Source: Hypomesus transpacificus
Lineage: Eukaryota > Chordata > Actinopteri > Osmeriformes > Osmeridae
Length of the DNA stretch: 64,000 bases
NCBI RefSeq assembly: GCF_021917145.1
Contig: NW_025813742.1
Span: forward strand, 149,001-213,000
Direction: 5' to 3'
The notes beneath the pieces were generated by a model. It made no database searches. It had not been told where the DNA came from and saw nothing but the letters and a program-made list of their open reading frames with translations. Each line of letters opens with the position of its first letter. Position 1 is the first letter of the stretch. Below are positions 35,330-47,282 of the stretch, piece after piece. A program made the translations under genes and the position numbers.

Positions 35330-38300
35330 TCAGTGTTCAGACACGGTTGCCAGGTTTGGGGCGGTGACCAATGGACTGCGAGCGTCTCCCAGGATGGTGA
35401 CGCTGGAGATGGACCAGACGTCACTCAGTTCTGCCCAGAAAACCAGAGGTTTAGGGGTTAGCCAGCACGTCATCTTACAAATCTGTACATGTATTGATAA
35501 GGTGTTGAACTAAAAAAATGTCTCAACTGCCTCATATTTAACTGCCTTGGGATTAATGAAGCAAATCCAACCAAACTGGAGGAGTGGTTATCGTTAGGTG
35601 GCAGAGAATTACACCTTGAATCCAGAGGTTGCAAGCTCGAAATCCTCTTTCTATAACGTCGCTTTGGAGAAAAGCGCGCTGTCAAATAAAGTTGTTTTTC
35701 TTGCGGGGACACAGTGCGACACGGCGTACATAGCTGACCTGTTGGGAACTTGCTGTAGGTGCCGCTGTCCAGGGTCGTGTCACTGGCGGAGCAGAACGCC
35801 AGGTCCCGCTCTCTCCACCTGGCAGTAGCACAACAACAGTTACCTCCACGTTAACCCCCCCCCCCCCCTCCCAGCATTTTATTTTAAAAAATTTTAATTA
35901 TTAAATAAAGTGTTGTAATTTAGCTTCCTGATGAATCCCAGCCCCAGTGTCTCACCAGTGGAAAATGGAGATGAGGAAGATGAAGAGGAAGGAGACCAGA
36001 TCTGTGAGGATCCACATTAAACTGTACTCATCAGGAGTCTGGGGGGAGGAGAGAGGGAGAACAAGTGATAAAGAGAGGAGGGATTAAGGAATAAAAAGAC
36101 AGCATATTGGCTAACCCTATAACCCACCAAGCAAAGAAAAAAATATCACACTTAAAAGTACAAAACATACATTTAAGCTGCCAATACGTTTGCGAAGTCG
36201 TATAAAGACACATATGGATGACGGTGCTCTCACCATGAGGAAGAGGGGCCTCTGCAGGGTGCGGAGCAGCTGAGGGGCGTTAGTGGTGACGGAGTGGGCT
36301 CCAGCACACCAGGCCAAGGAGTACAGCCAGGGCTGGCTGATCACATACAGGTTGGTGCTGATATTCACCGCTGCATGCTCACTGTGGAGAGGGCAGGTTA
36401 GACCACACACAGCCCTGGAGGGACTCACACACACGTACTACAGACACACCTGATGAGTTGGGTGGACATGGAGCTGTAGTGAAGGTTGAGCTTGACGATG
36501 TGGTTGTGCTGCAGCTCCTCCAGGGTGAGCAGGCTGCCTGAGGTCTGCTGGAGGTCAGGGTCCCTCTCCTGGACCAGGGCTCGTAGGTCTGGAGGCAGCC
36601 ACAACACCTGACACACACACACACTATCATTCAAAATGATCCTTTCGTATCTGACATCTCCTGGGTACCACTTAAAGAAAACGCTACATTACTAGTTCCT
36701 GGGAAAACGCGTCCCACAGCGCCCCCTACCTGACTGGAGCGGATGGACGACTGGTTCTGGATGACCTCCAGGGTGCGTGAGATCCAGGTGTCCCTGTAGG
36801 GGTGGCCCCTGGGCGGCCTGTACAGGTCAAAGATCACCAGCTTGTTCCTCCGGGCAGCCAGGTCCAGGAAGGCCTTGAGGGTGCAGACCGACTGGTTCTG
36901 GGCCCACGCCCGGTCCTCAGCACGCAGAGATCTGGCTGTGCCAAACGGGTCATGCTACACAGAGTGAGAGAGACACACAGAGAGACAGAAAGAGTGAGAT
37001 AGAGAGAGACAAAAAGAAACAACCAGAGAGATGTGGTTAAAGGAAGACAGAAACTGAACAGCATTGACAGAGTCGATACACAATTAAGGTGGTAGCACAC
37101 TGATGTAACACACATCAATACGTTCTGTATCTAAAGTTTCATAATGGCGTCAGTACAAAACCCAGGACGTCAATGTTTTTCTTTGACTCCCTCCTGTTAT
37201 TTATTACAAAAACACACGCTTGGCCAGTAGAATCAATACCACATTCCTCTGAGCTTGGCTATATGACACTGCAGAGAGGACAGCTGTCAAAATAAACGCA
37301 AAAACAAAAATAACATTCTCTCACCAAGAGGAACCAGGAGCCCGCGTTGAGCACTTCCAGCTCAGCCCAGGTAAACATGGCCGCTAGCGCGTCCGTCCTG
37401 TTGGGAAACACGTCCTGGACGTTGGTGGTCCTCCTCAGGGTCCGGTCGTGCATCAGGAACGGCACGCCGTCGTAGCTGTGGCAACAGGGGGTCACAAACG
37501 CCAGATGGTTAGCGGTGTTTTCGCCGATTTTAGTGTTGCTAAGCGACCGGTGTTGTCTTAGGAGGAGAGAGATATTCGGCCGACCTGATAGTGACGTCAG
37601 TCTCCAGCCCTTGTCCCCCAGCTTCCAGCGCCTTCTCAAATGACATGAGGGTGTTCTCTGGAGCAAACTGTGCGTCAACACACACAATTATCTCAGGATT
37701 AACAGTAATCTACCCTCGGGGTAGTTAATCCCAGAGAGAGAGGGAAGTGCTAGGCACTAGTGATGTGAACGAGCCACCTTTAGACCTGGGTCAGTCAACA
37801 TTTCCAAATACTTGAGCCGGCGCTCGGTTCAAATCTCACTGCGATTCCAAGCCAACCGTCTCCGGGCTAACTCCCGAGAAAGGGGTCAGCTGTGAACCGA
37901 ATCAAACGCACCTTCTCCACTCGTCCACATTCATTCGCATGGTTGTTTTGAGTGGTCGTGGCCCAGGTTTGGTTGTTTCTCACCATAGGTGCTCCCCTGT
38001 GTCCGATGAGAGCTGGCGCTGGGCCCAGCCTGCCCTCCTCCATGATGCAGGGGGAGAACACTCCCAGGGGCACCAGGTACAGAGCCCCCAGGACGGACAC
38101 ATACACCCCCACCATGAGCCCTCGTCCAACTGGAACACACAAGGCCTCACGTCACACACTCCCCGCTTCAACACAATGAAAGATACTACTAATACTACTA
38201 AGAATAATAATAACACTATACATAGCTTTTATCATACGTCTCACACTACATAAAACTTATGTAATAATACTGATTAACTTATTTAATAATTCTTTCATTT

Positions 38301-41012
38301 AGTTTGTATCGTGCAGTCCTGAGCTACATAGCATTATACTACTACTAATAATAATAATACTACTACTACATGTAATGATCTTTCATACAAAAAGCTAACA
38401 ATGTACACCAGAGGATTTGAATCTGCAACCTTTTGACCTTTAGGCAGCAGCTTTGCCACTGAGCCGTATGTCGTGTGTGTCGTGTTTGCAGAGCAAATCA
38501 GTTTCCACTTAAGGTCACGCTTTCTCACCTTTCCTGTTCATGCGGAAGAAATTCAAGGCTATTGGCCAGGACAAGAGCGTCATCAGCAAGACTCCGCCCA
38601 CATGCAAATACGGCGCGGTCACCTTTTAAAACGACAAACAAACACTACGAGTTATTCGGTCTCTGAGAGGAAAGGAAAATGGAGAGAGAGATAGGACTCG
38701 CCTGGAAAGACAGGAGAAGTGTGGTCCACTCTTTGCTCCATAGGTCTGAGAGGACGGCTGTTGCCACGATAGAAAAGGCCAAAGATACCAGGATACCGAT
38801 CTGTCAACATTTACATTTAGTCATTTAGCAGACGCTCTCATCCAGAGTGACTTACAGTAAGTACAGGGTGGTTGTGAGATGTGGGTGCAGGTGAAAGAAG
38901 TACACAGAGGTCAAATCAAATCTAAATGTATTTTTTATAGCCCTTTTAACAAGCAATATCACAGAGGGCTTCATGTACGCCCATAGAACTGCCTCTCAGC
39001 CAACCTCAACCCTCAAGGAAGACAAGGGAAAAACTCACTCCTCATTTAAACATCAGGTACGATGGGGACTGTTAACAGCTTCAGAGGACTGTAAGGATGT
39101 AGGGTGATGTGCTCACCTTGTGTCCCCAGTGGAGGTAGAGCTTCTGCCCCTCTGCAAGCAAACACACCGCCAACAGCTGCAGGTCACACACACACGCGCA
39201 CACACACACACAGTCAGATCACACACACACGGTCAGATCACACGTACACTTGGTCACATCACACATACAAACAGGGACATGAACTCACAAAGAACCAAAG
39301 AAAACACTCCACCAACGGGACACATTGCTGGCTTGGGAGAGAGAGAAGCGAATCAACTAATTAGTGATGACAAACAGCTGTTGCATACCAATAGGAGCAT
39401 GAGTAAGGGTGACATCTAGTGGACAAAATGGAGAACAACACCGAGGGACACTATATCAATAAATCTATCCATCCATCCATCGTAAAAGACCTTACTGATG
39501 GACTGCCCCTTCTGGAAACTCCACTAAAACCTTCCTCTCTTTCTTCTGCCTTCACAGCAAAGACTATCTGGCTCCTTCATTGTCAGTGGAGGATGCTGTG
39601 ATGTTCACAGCTAGGGACGGAAGGCCCCAGTGTTTAGGGGAGGGGGACCCTGGGGCGTCATTGATTTATGTCGGATGTTTGTCGGCGCCTCTGGACCCCC
39701 CCTTGGAGGGGCCCCGTGTTCCTAATGCCTTCTCCTTACCAGCAGCACGGCGACATAGGTGAAGAAGGCTGCAGCGATGACCAGTAACACCACAGACCAG
39801 GGAAACCAGAAGCCCAGGTTCCCAAAGTTAAACCTACAGAGAAGAGAGGGAGAGAGAGGGAGAGAGGGAGGGAGTAAGGATGTGCATGAAGGACAGAGGG
39901 ATGGAGAAGAAGAAAAAAGGAGAAGGAAGGAAGCTCTTCGAGGAGTAAAAACCGAGACTGCAGTCGTCAGCATAACTTGACGCTGATGTAATTTTATGAA
40001 GGAAAGGACAGGATGATCTCAACAGAAACAGCACTGGATTTCAATGGGAACTACCACTCCTACAGTGTGAACCCCGGCCACAGAGGTTAGACATGAACTT
40101 GCGTCTGTGCAGAGAAATGGGGAGTGTGTATGTGTGCTGTGTACATGATGTGTGTGTGTGTGTGTGTACAGTATATCTATGTGTACAGTTTGTGTATGTG
40201 TACAGTATATGTGTGTGTGTAAGTGTGTACAGTGTGTGTATATACAGTATGTGTGTTTGTGTGTTTTGTGTCTGTGTGCAAACTTACCAGTCAAAATCAT
40301 TGTAGTCATTCTGTGCTTCGCTCCAGAAATACAGAAACACCAGGGTGAGTGAACAGGTCACCACGAGGAGGACTAAACTAGCACCCTCCAACTGCAGAGA
40401 CGACAAACACAAACATAGCACGTAACTGGGAAGGCGGGGAGCCGGCGTTTACAAATCCAAAACACACAGAGCTGTGTTTTATAGCTCCTTATAAAGGGAA
40501 CGACCATTGAACTCTAAAGGAGAGAGAGGAATGCTAGAAAAACAGCTCATTCGACTCTGAAGCCTGGTTATGACAGGTATGACACAAGCCTTTCTTTGTC
40601 AAGTGTTTTTGGTAGCCTATGTCATGATCCATGTTGTGTTGAGATTTTGTGTGTTTCAAAGAAGACGGTTTGTAGTATTCAAGTTAGGTTTTTGCGTTAA
40701 GGTTAGAGTTAAGGTTAGGAGTTATGAAAAACTGGATTTTGAATGGGACTGAATTCCAACTCCTCACAAGGATAGATGTACACAACATATGTGTGTGTGT
40801 GTAGGTGTGTGTCCATTGGCGTGACCTCTGACCTTGCTGCAGCAGCAGTCTCCCGGTTGGACACGGGTCCTCTGGTAGCGTCTCCATTGGCAACCATACA
40901 GGCCAGCCAGACAGGATACCAGGGGCTGGTGCTCGTAGCGCTGAAGCAACTTCTGACGAACCACTCGCAACCTGCCCAGTTTCAGCTTAGACAGCGTGGT
41001 AGGAGAGGCCAT
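35330..41012 (-). CDS. gdpd4: Glycerophosphodiester phosphodiesterase domain-containing protein 4
   Basis: Membrane enzyme of 601 residues in 15 coding exons: 40833-41012, 40288-40391, 39740-39833, 39117-39176, 38702-38800, 38529-38622, 37984-38129, 37585-37667, 37325-37475, 36730-36954, 36450-36607, 36234-36381, 35956-36038, 35739-35818, 35330-35430. Several N-terminal hydrophobic segments precede the catalytic domain, with another near the C-terminus, as in the GDE2/GDE3/GDE6 group. Catalytic signatures are HRG (254-256), PENT (262-265), E281 and D283 in LETDVT, and HD (296-297). VIFDLYRPPRGHP and WLYSLAWCAGAHSVTT resemble GDPD4 more than GDPD5, as does the position beside myo7a. The intron after 38702 starts with gc. 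Start chosen at gccATGG, the first ATG before LAGLYGCQWRRYQR. Confidence 0.9.
35590..35690 (+). mobile_element. SINE copy, degenerate
   Basis: A weak tRNA-like head is followed by GCAAGCTCGAAATCC and the tail GCTTTGGAGAAAAGCGCGCT. It lies in the last intron of gdpd4, opposite to the gene. Confidence 0.45.
38160..38375. repeat. ACT/AAT trinucleotide-rich patches
   Basis: Runs of ACTACTAATACT (about 38183-38212) and ACTACTAATAATAATA (about 38338-38370) in a gdpd4 intron. Confidence 0.8.
38395..38470 (-). mobile_element. SINE head fragment, reverse strand
   Basis: The reverse complement shows a tRNA-like A box (TACGGCTCAGTGGCAAAGCT) and B-box-like GGTTGCAGATTCAAATCC. Confidence 0.45.
38808..38870 (-). 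mobile_element. SINE tail fragment at a gdpd4 acceptor, reverse strand
   Basis: ACATTTAGTCATTTAGCAGA followed by the CGCTCTCATCCAGAGTGACT tail. On the gene strand the tail ends about eight bases before the acceptor of exon 38702-38800. Confidence 0.75.
38922..39050. repeat. Dispersed teleost repeat, family unassigned
   Basis: Contains TCACAGAGGGCTTCATGTAC and ACCCTCAAGGAAGACAAGGG, sequences I have seen as a common dispersed repeat in fish. Lies in a gdpd4 intron. Confidence 0.5.
40140..40272. repeat. GT-rich microsatellite
   Basis: GT runs broken by ACAGTATAT-type steps, in the intron just below the gdpd4 exon 40288-40391. Confidence 0.9.
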
Positions 41013-41117
41013 GGCTCACACACATACACACACACCTTAAACATACAGCAACATAACCCCAAGAGCCTGCTGAACAGGCAGAGACTGGGGATGAGGGAAG
41101 GTTTTTTTGGGGGTGGG

Positions 41118-41697
<580 letters not shown>

Positions 41698-42443
41698 TTA
41701 CAAATGTGATGCAGCCAGTTCTAACCTTGACTCCGATGTATCATAACTTCTTGAGATAAGAATAAATTGCTTACAGTACACTGCATTTCCGTTGTACGTC
41801 CAACACTGACAAATTACTTGGGTTTAATCTGGGATGAAAAACTCTCTGATGGCGAAACTTTTTCTGTCATCACATTGGTGTGTAAACACATCAGTCAGTG
41901 ATGTGTGAAACCTTCTCCCCTCCCCCAAAAGTAAACACTGATTCATCCGAGTAGTGTACATATCTTTTAAATATGACGGTTAGCTTTAGAGAAAAAAAGC
42001 GGATTATCTATCAGCAAAATACTAGCTACCATGTTGGTAATTTTTATGTTATCTTTTTCTGCAGGGAAAAAATTATTAAGCACTGTTTTTCGTATATGTA
42101 GATTGTTAAAAAGCCAGGGACTTTTGGTTAAGGCTACCACAGAGAAGCTGTGGACTTCATCCAGGAAACATAATTAATCCTTCAGTCTAGTAATTACATC
42201 AGTCTTGCTGCAGTTTGAATTGATCAGAAATGCTGAAATAACCATACAGGAATATTCAAAGAGAATGAAAGGTACTTGTAGGCTATAGAGCCAAGCTTTT
42301 GCTTTGCGCGAGCTGCTTTTCATAATCCGCGAGCACACTGACTGACCACAGGGTATCAAATTTAAGATAGGCTTGTTCAATGAATCCAAGATAACGACGA
42401 ATTCTTTACCGGTTTAAGTGTAAATAGGCTAGGCTATAATTAC

Positions 42444-42550
42444 CTTAGCGAAGAAGTCTCTGCCGTTATCACGGAAGCCGCAGTGCGTACAGGTCTTTAC
42501 GGTGTCTACGCAAGTCGTGCAGATAGTCCTGAAAGAAAGTCTGTTGACGT
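42444..42550 (-). other. gdpd4: Probable non-coding first exon of gdpd4
   Basis: On the gene strand the sequence ends CGCTAAG|gtaatt, a consensus donor, 1.4 kb upstream of the coding start. The upstream end is undefined and no open frame leads into the coding exon. The presumed acceptor is just before the ATG at 41012 (gtgag|CC). Confidence 0.4.
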
Positions 42551-44376
42551 AGACCGACACCTGTTGCCAATGGAGACTCGGATATTTAATGTACAGTTTG
42601 TGTCTTATAAATTAATATTCCCCGTTCGAATTCCGATTGCCTGAGTTAAACTGCAATGGTCGAATACTGATGTGAGTAGCTTTGCTGTGTACAGTTCGTG
42701 TACAGCTGCATCCCCATGGAGTCGGGGGAATTAATAACAGTAGAGAGAGAGTGCGTGCTTGCAAACTCCCGCGGAGGCGGGGGATCGGAAGTTTTTACTA
42801 TTAAGCCATTTGGTCTTACGTAAAGGGAAAGGTTAGTTGCTGTAATATCTTTCAAATTTAATGTGGCATAACTAACGTTCTAAAATGAAGGACCCAATTA
42901 CGCTGGTCATGATTGTGAGAAGCGCTGCAGCGTTCACGTCAATTAAAAGGCGTCATTGTCCCATACTGTGTGCACTGAGGGTAAATAACCTACTTTTTGC
43001 GGACAAATGGGGACCTACGTTTTCTCAAGCATGATATGAATATTGAGAAGTGTATTTTGGCTATATTACATATAGGCACATATCAGTCTAAGAAACTCAT
43101 CAGCCCCTGTTGACAACTTTGAGCTCAACCCCATATGGAGATTCTGATGAGATTTGGCGAAATAAACTAAGTTATACCAAAGGGAGAGAAAAGAACACAA
43201 GAGCCAGGGCAGTTATCCCCAGTGTTATATGATCCGGTGTTGTGCGATCAGATGCACGGCTTTCATAGGGGGGTGCCTCTTGTGTTGATCAGACCTCTCT
43301 GTCCGCACTGTAATGTCTGTTCTGTATATCCCAGCATCAAATGATTCTCACTGTACACTGAGGGGACTAGTAGGCCTATGAGTAACCAGAGTAAGTTTCC
43401 TGCATGTAACCCTTTCCTAGTCAGTGTTTAGCAGGGGGTGAGTTGCATTTACATCAAATGGAAAACAAGGCCTGCCATGAGAAATGGTATCCCCCGCATA
43501 AGTTTCTTCCATTCTACCCCAGCATCATGTACATTTAAAGCATACATTTAATATCAATACACGTGTATGTATAGGTTGGACAGGTCTGAAAACAGAATAG
43601 TCCATGATAGGTGGGGGGATTATTATGTTTTATTTTTTCATTTATTTCATTAAAACAATAAGAGTAATATTTCCGAAATTCAAAAATGATTTAATGTTGA
43701 GAACATTTCTTCTGATGTTGATACATAAAGGTTTTAGTACTTGTCTTTTGTAAGCTGTAGGCATGTGAACCTTTGGTCAGTTGAGGACAGCTGATATTCT
43801 GGATCAGAAGGCTGTCGTTTTCAACCTGTCTGAGTAGCCCACACTACACACAGGCTAACTGCATTAAAATCGCATTCCTTTGAACCTATACATTAGTAAG
43901 AAGAGCAATGTGAAATACGTTGATCCTTTGTTGTAAACAGATGCTGGTGGACTTCAATTATGAACACTATTTAACAAATTATAAATGGAGATCATGTGCA
44001 AACAGTGTAGCCTGGATGAAAGAGGGATTAAAGCTTTCTTTAAGTGGATGGCGACTTGGACACTGCAGTCCTGATTGTCCGATGAACTCTTACAAAAACG
44101 GGCCCGCCGTACAAGGAACTAAACTCCGGTCCACTGACATGTCCCTAGCTGTTGGTTGTTCAGGGTCAAACAGCAGTGACTTCACATAAGGTTAGCTTGT
44201 AGGCCTATTGCCTTAATGTTATCTAAATATTTTATCTTCAACAGTACACACCAAAAGTATTTAGCACAGGTGACCTTACTTGTTTTTTTGTTGCTGTGTA
44301 CCAATCCTGTCGGAAATGATTGAATACTGACGGGATCATGAACTAGAAAAGGATGCTGTCTTACAAACATTTAAAT

Positions 44377-44540
44377 CAGAATCAGAATTGGTGTTTATTC
44401 GCCATGAAAGTTTGCACAAGGAATTTACTTTGGCAGGAGAGCCTACCCAAGCAGCCATTTACGGCGCCATTGATGGCAGTTTTACAGTACACAGCACTGC
44501 AGCCAAAACACAAAACAATGAAGCCTAATTGTTTAGACAC
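44377..44540. repeat. Dispersed teleost repeat, family unassigned
   Basis: Starts AATCAGAATCAGAATTGGTG followed by a TTTATTCGCCA...AAGGAATTT pattern that recurs in fish genomes. No coding remnant. Confidence 0.5.
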
Positions 44541-44928
44541 TGATAAGTATGTGCTTACAAAATACTAGTACATTCCAAATTAACTATTTGTACGAGAATT
44601 TGGTTTAAAACATCCAATTTAAATGAAGACAACGTCAAATGTTTACAAAACACTGATATCATTCAAACCTTTCTCCCTCGATGTATCTTACTCTGTGTCA
44701 GATGAAGGCTTGTGAAAGGTTAAAGGTTAGTATTGTAGCACTAAAAAGCTACTGTTTAAGGCCAAAGCTCCTTAACAGTGTGTCATGAGATCCTATTGAC
44801 AAACTCCACAGTAGAAGCTCTTACATAAGCAGATCTGGTTTACGATACAGAAATATATTATTTTCCAAGAGGGGAGATTAAATACAGGTTGGTGTGTTTG
44901 GGTGTGTGTGTGTGAGTGTGTATATGTA

Positions 44929-45135
44929 ACGGGGGTGTAACAGACGTGGTCTTGCTCCGTCCTAAAGGCTTTATGGACCATTTGTTCGTCCCTGCCTGGT
45001 CTCGAACACGCCACCTCTGACTGCCAAGCACCACCACTACCAGCTACGCCAAAGAAAATCTAGTTATTCGTTGACGCGGATGGCCTGTTACATACCTGAG
45101 GAGTGAGTTTCACTGATTCACACCGGTTACATATA
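44929..45135 (-). mobile_element. tRNA-derived SINE of a second family, reverse strand
   Basis: The reverse complement shows an A box TGGCGTAGCTGGTAGTGGTG, a B box GTGTTCGAGACCAGG, and a body that differs from the main SINE family in the window. GTAAC/GTTAC sequences at both ends hint at its limits. Confidence 0.5.
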
Positions 45136-45226
45136 CACAGGCCTGTCTGTACGCATGTTTGCTCATGAACTCCATTTAGAATGAGTCAATTGTTAATGTT
45201 AAGCCCACCAGCAAGTGGGATTGTAT

Positions 45227-45288
45227 AAAGTACCAGTCAAAGGTTTGGACACGTTTTCCCAAACCTTTAACTGGTAGACCTACTGTAC
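45227..45288. mobile_element. Collapsed Tc1-like terminal repeats
   Basis: AGTACCAGTCAAAGGTTTGG is followed after a few bases by AAACCTTTAACTGGTAGACC, an imperfect palindrome. The sequence resembles the inverted ends of Tc1 elements common in fish (ends of the type CAGTCAAAAGTTTGGACA). Only the two ends are left. Confidence 0.6.
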
Positions 45289-47282
45289 ATATGGCTACTG
45301 CTTATGGCCAGGGGCAAAGCACAGGAATTTTGAGCCCCATAAAAAAAAACATGAGAAAAAGTTTATCATTTCTATTAGTTTTTCAAATTTGGAGGGGGTC
45401 CTCCCTCCCTATGGCGTCTGCTGCACCACGGTCTTGGCAGATGAAGGGTTTTCATGTCAAGGGTGAGATATCAAGCTCTCATTCCCAGCACCAGGAAGTC
45501 CAAACAACTCTGTCAGAGACCGACCAGAGCAGCGCTTAGAAATGGACGAAGGGGCTTTTTTCCCATGCCAATTAGGCCATCACGAGGAACTAGGTTTGCA
45601 AACAATTGGCCCCCCGAGCACAAAGAGTTGAGGGAGGGACAATGACGGTATTTTTCATTCGCTCCATAATTACACAAAACATCTCCGCGTGAGTGTGGAC
45701 TGAACAGACAATCATTCAGCAAACATTTAAATTCAAAGTGATTGAAATGAAGCTTAACGAATGTAAACGCATAAACACACAGGGCAAGAAAGGGTGAATC
45801 AAGCATAGTTTAAGGATGGAGATCAGGTGAGTCCATTTTACACAGCGGAATTGGGCTGTCTGATTTCCAAAACAAGATTTTGTTTCATTGGCTGCCAGGT
45901 CAACAGTATCAGCTGGGGTTGCCCACAGATTTGCCTGAATGATTTGCATAACCCTGACAGTGAGAGGAAGAAGACACAAATCATCCCTTCTCGTCTGTTT
46001 TCTTTCAAAAAAATTATGTTCAGAATTTGATTGTTTGTTTTTTGGTTTACTTTTACATCAGCGCAATAGTACAAACAATATTTGGAGAAGAGAGCATAGA
46101 TATTCAAAGACTGACCAATGTATTCAAAGTTTTGGTTTTTCTGACCAGGAAAAGTCCCACATGCATGAAACTTACTCTGGTTACTCATACTAGTCCCCTC
46201 AATATACAGTGATATAATTTGATGTTGGGATATTGTAAACTTTTCCTCAAAAATATATTTTTAACATTTTTCTAAACTTTTTTTGAAACCTTTTTCCAAA
46301 AATATTTGTTCAACTTTTGAAAACTTTTTTTTGAAACTTTTGTGGGAAAACATTTACAGAACAGAACTGTTGTATGCTGGGATATACAGAACATATATCA
46401 CATGGGGGGGTGCATTTCAGAAATGAAGCTACAGCCCAAAATCTTCGCACTCGATTAAATTCCAGAACCCTGCTTTCTTTACTTTTTATCGATCTGTGTG
46501 TTTGGTCATGCAGTATTTACAAATGTTTTTGTAGTTTAAAGATATTTTGCTTTTGAAATGCTTTCCGAATATACTGAACTGACTTGACTGATGTCATGTT
46601 TACAGAAGCACTTCCTTGTTTGGACAGGAGAGGTCAGCCTTGTTCAAGTAAAAAATAAAGAATAAATCACTTTGTAATGATCAAAATATCATGTACATAC
46701 TATTTCTTACACCCCCTGATCAGGTGATAAAGGCATCCATAGTATTGTGTACATTTCCAACTGGGTGTTGTAAGTATGTGTAAATTATTTAGCCTCTAAT
46801 TGCATGCTATAATTAGAAGCAACTTGGACTAACCTTGGCTATACTGACCAATTACCACACTCAAGGATGTATTAATTACTTATTATATTAATAATTGTGA
46901 GTGTTGGGAGATGCCTTCTGGCATAAAATAATCGGAATAAATCTTATATAATTTCCCTGACAACCTTTTCAATTTATACCTTTCATCGATAATTAAAGTT
47001 GCAGTAGCAGCCTATATCCGAATCTAATACATTATTGTATCGAAGCCAAGACAACTCAAGTAATCATAGCATTTTACGTGCGTATTGCGCCCTCTAGTGT
47101 CTCAACATAAGAAGTTCTGAAACGTGGTTGTTGCTGATCCATCGACTTCCTGGTACTGACAACTACCACTCGGCTCGCGCGCGGGACGCCGGTGGACTTT
47201 GATGCATACTGTTGGATACAAATAGCGAAGTTGGACAGACCCACAACTAAATTATTGACGGGGCCACGAGGCTTCTGCGATA

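Larger units (their letters stand above)
42551..47282. other. Intergenic region between divergent gdpd4 and aqp11
   Basis: About 4.7 kb, AT-rich, no gene recognised. It contains a dispersed repeat (44377-44540), a SINE-like element (44929-45135), a collapsed Tc1-like remnant (45227-45288) and low-complexity AT stretches (46240-46345). A short CG-rich patch at about 47085-47185 (CGGCTCGCGCGCGGGACGCC) lies just upstream of the aqp11 start and may be its promoter. Confidence 0.5.
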
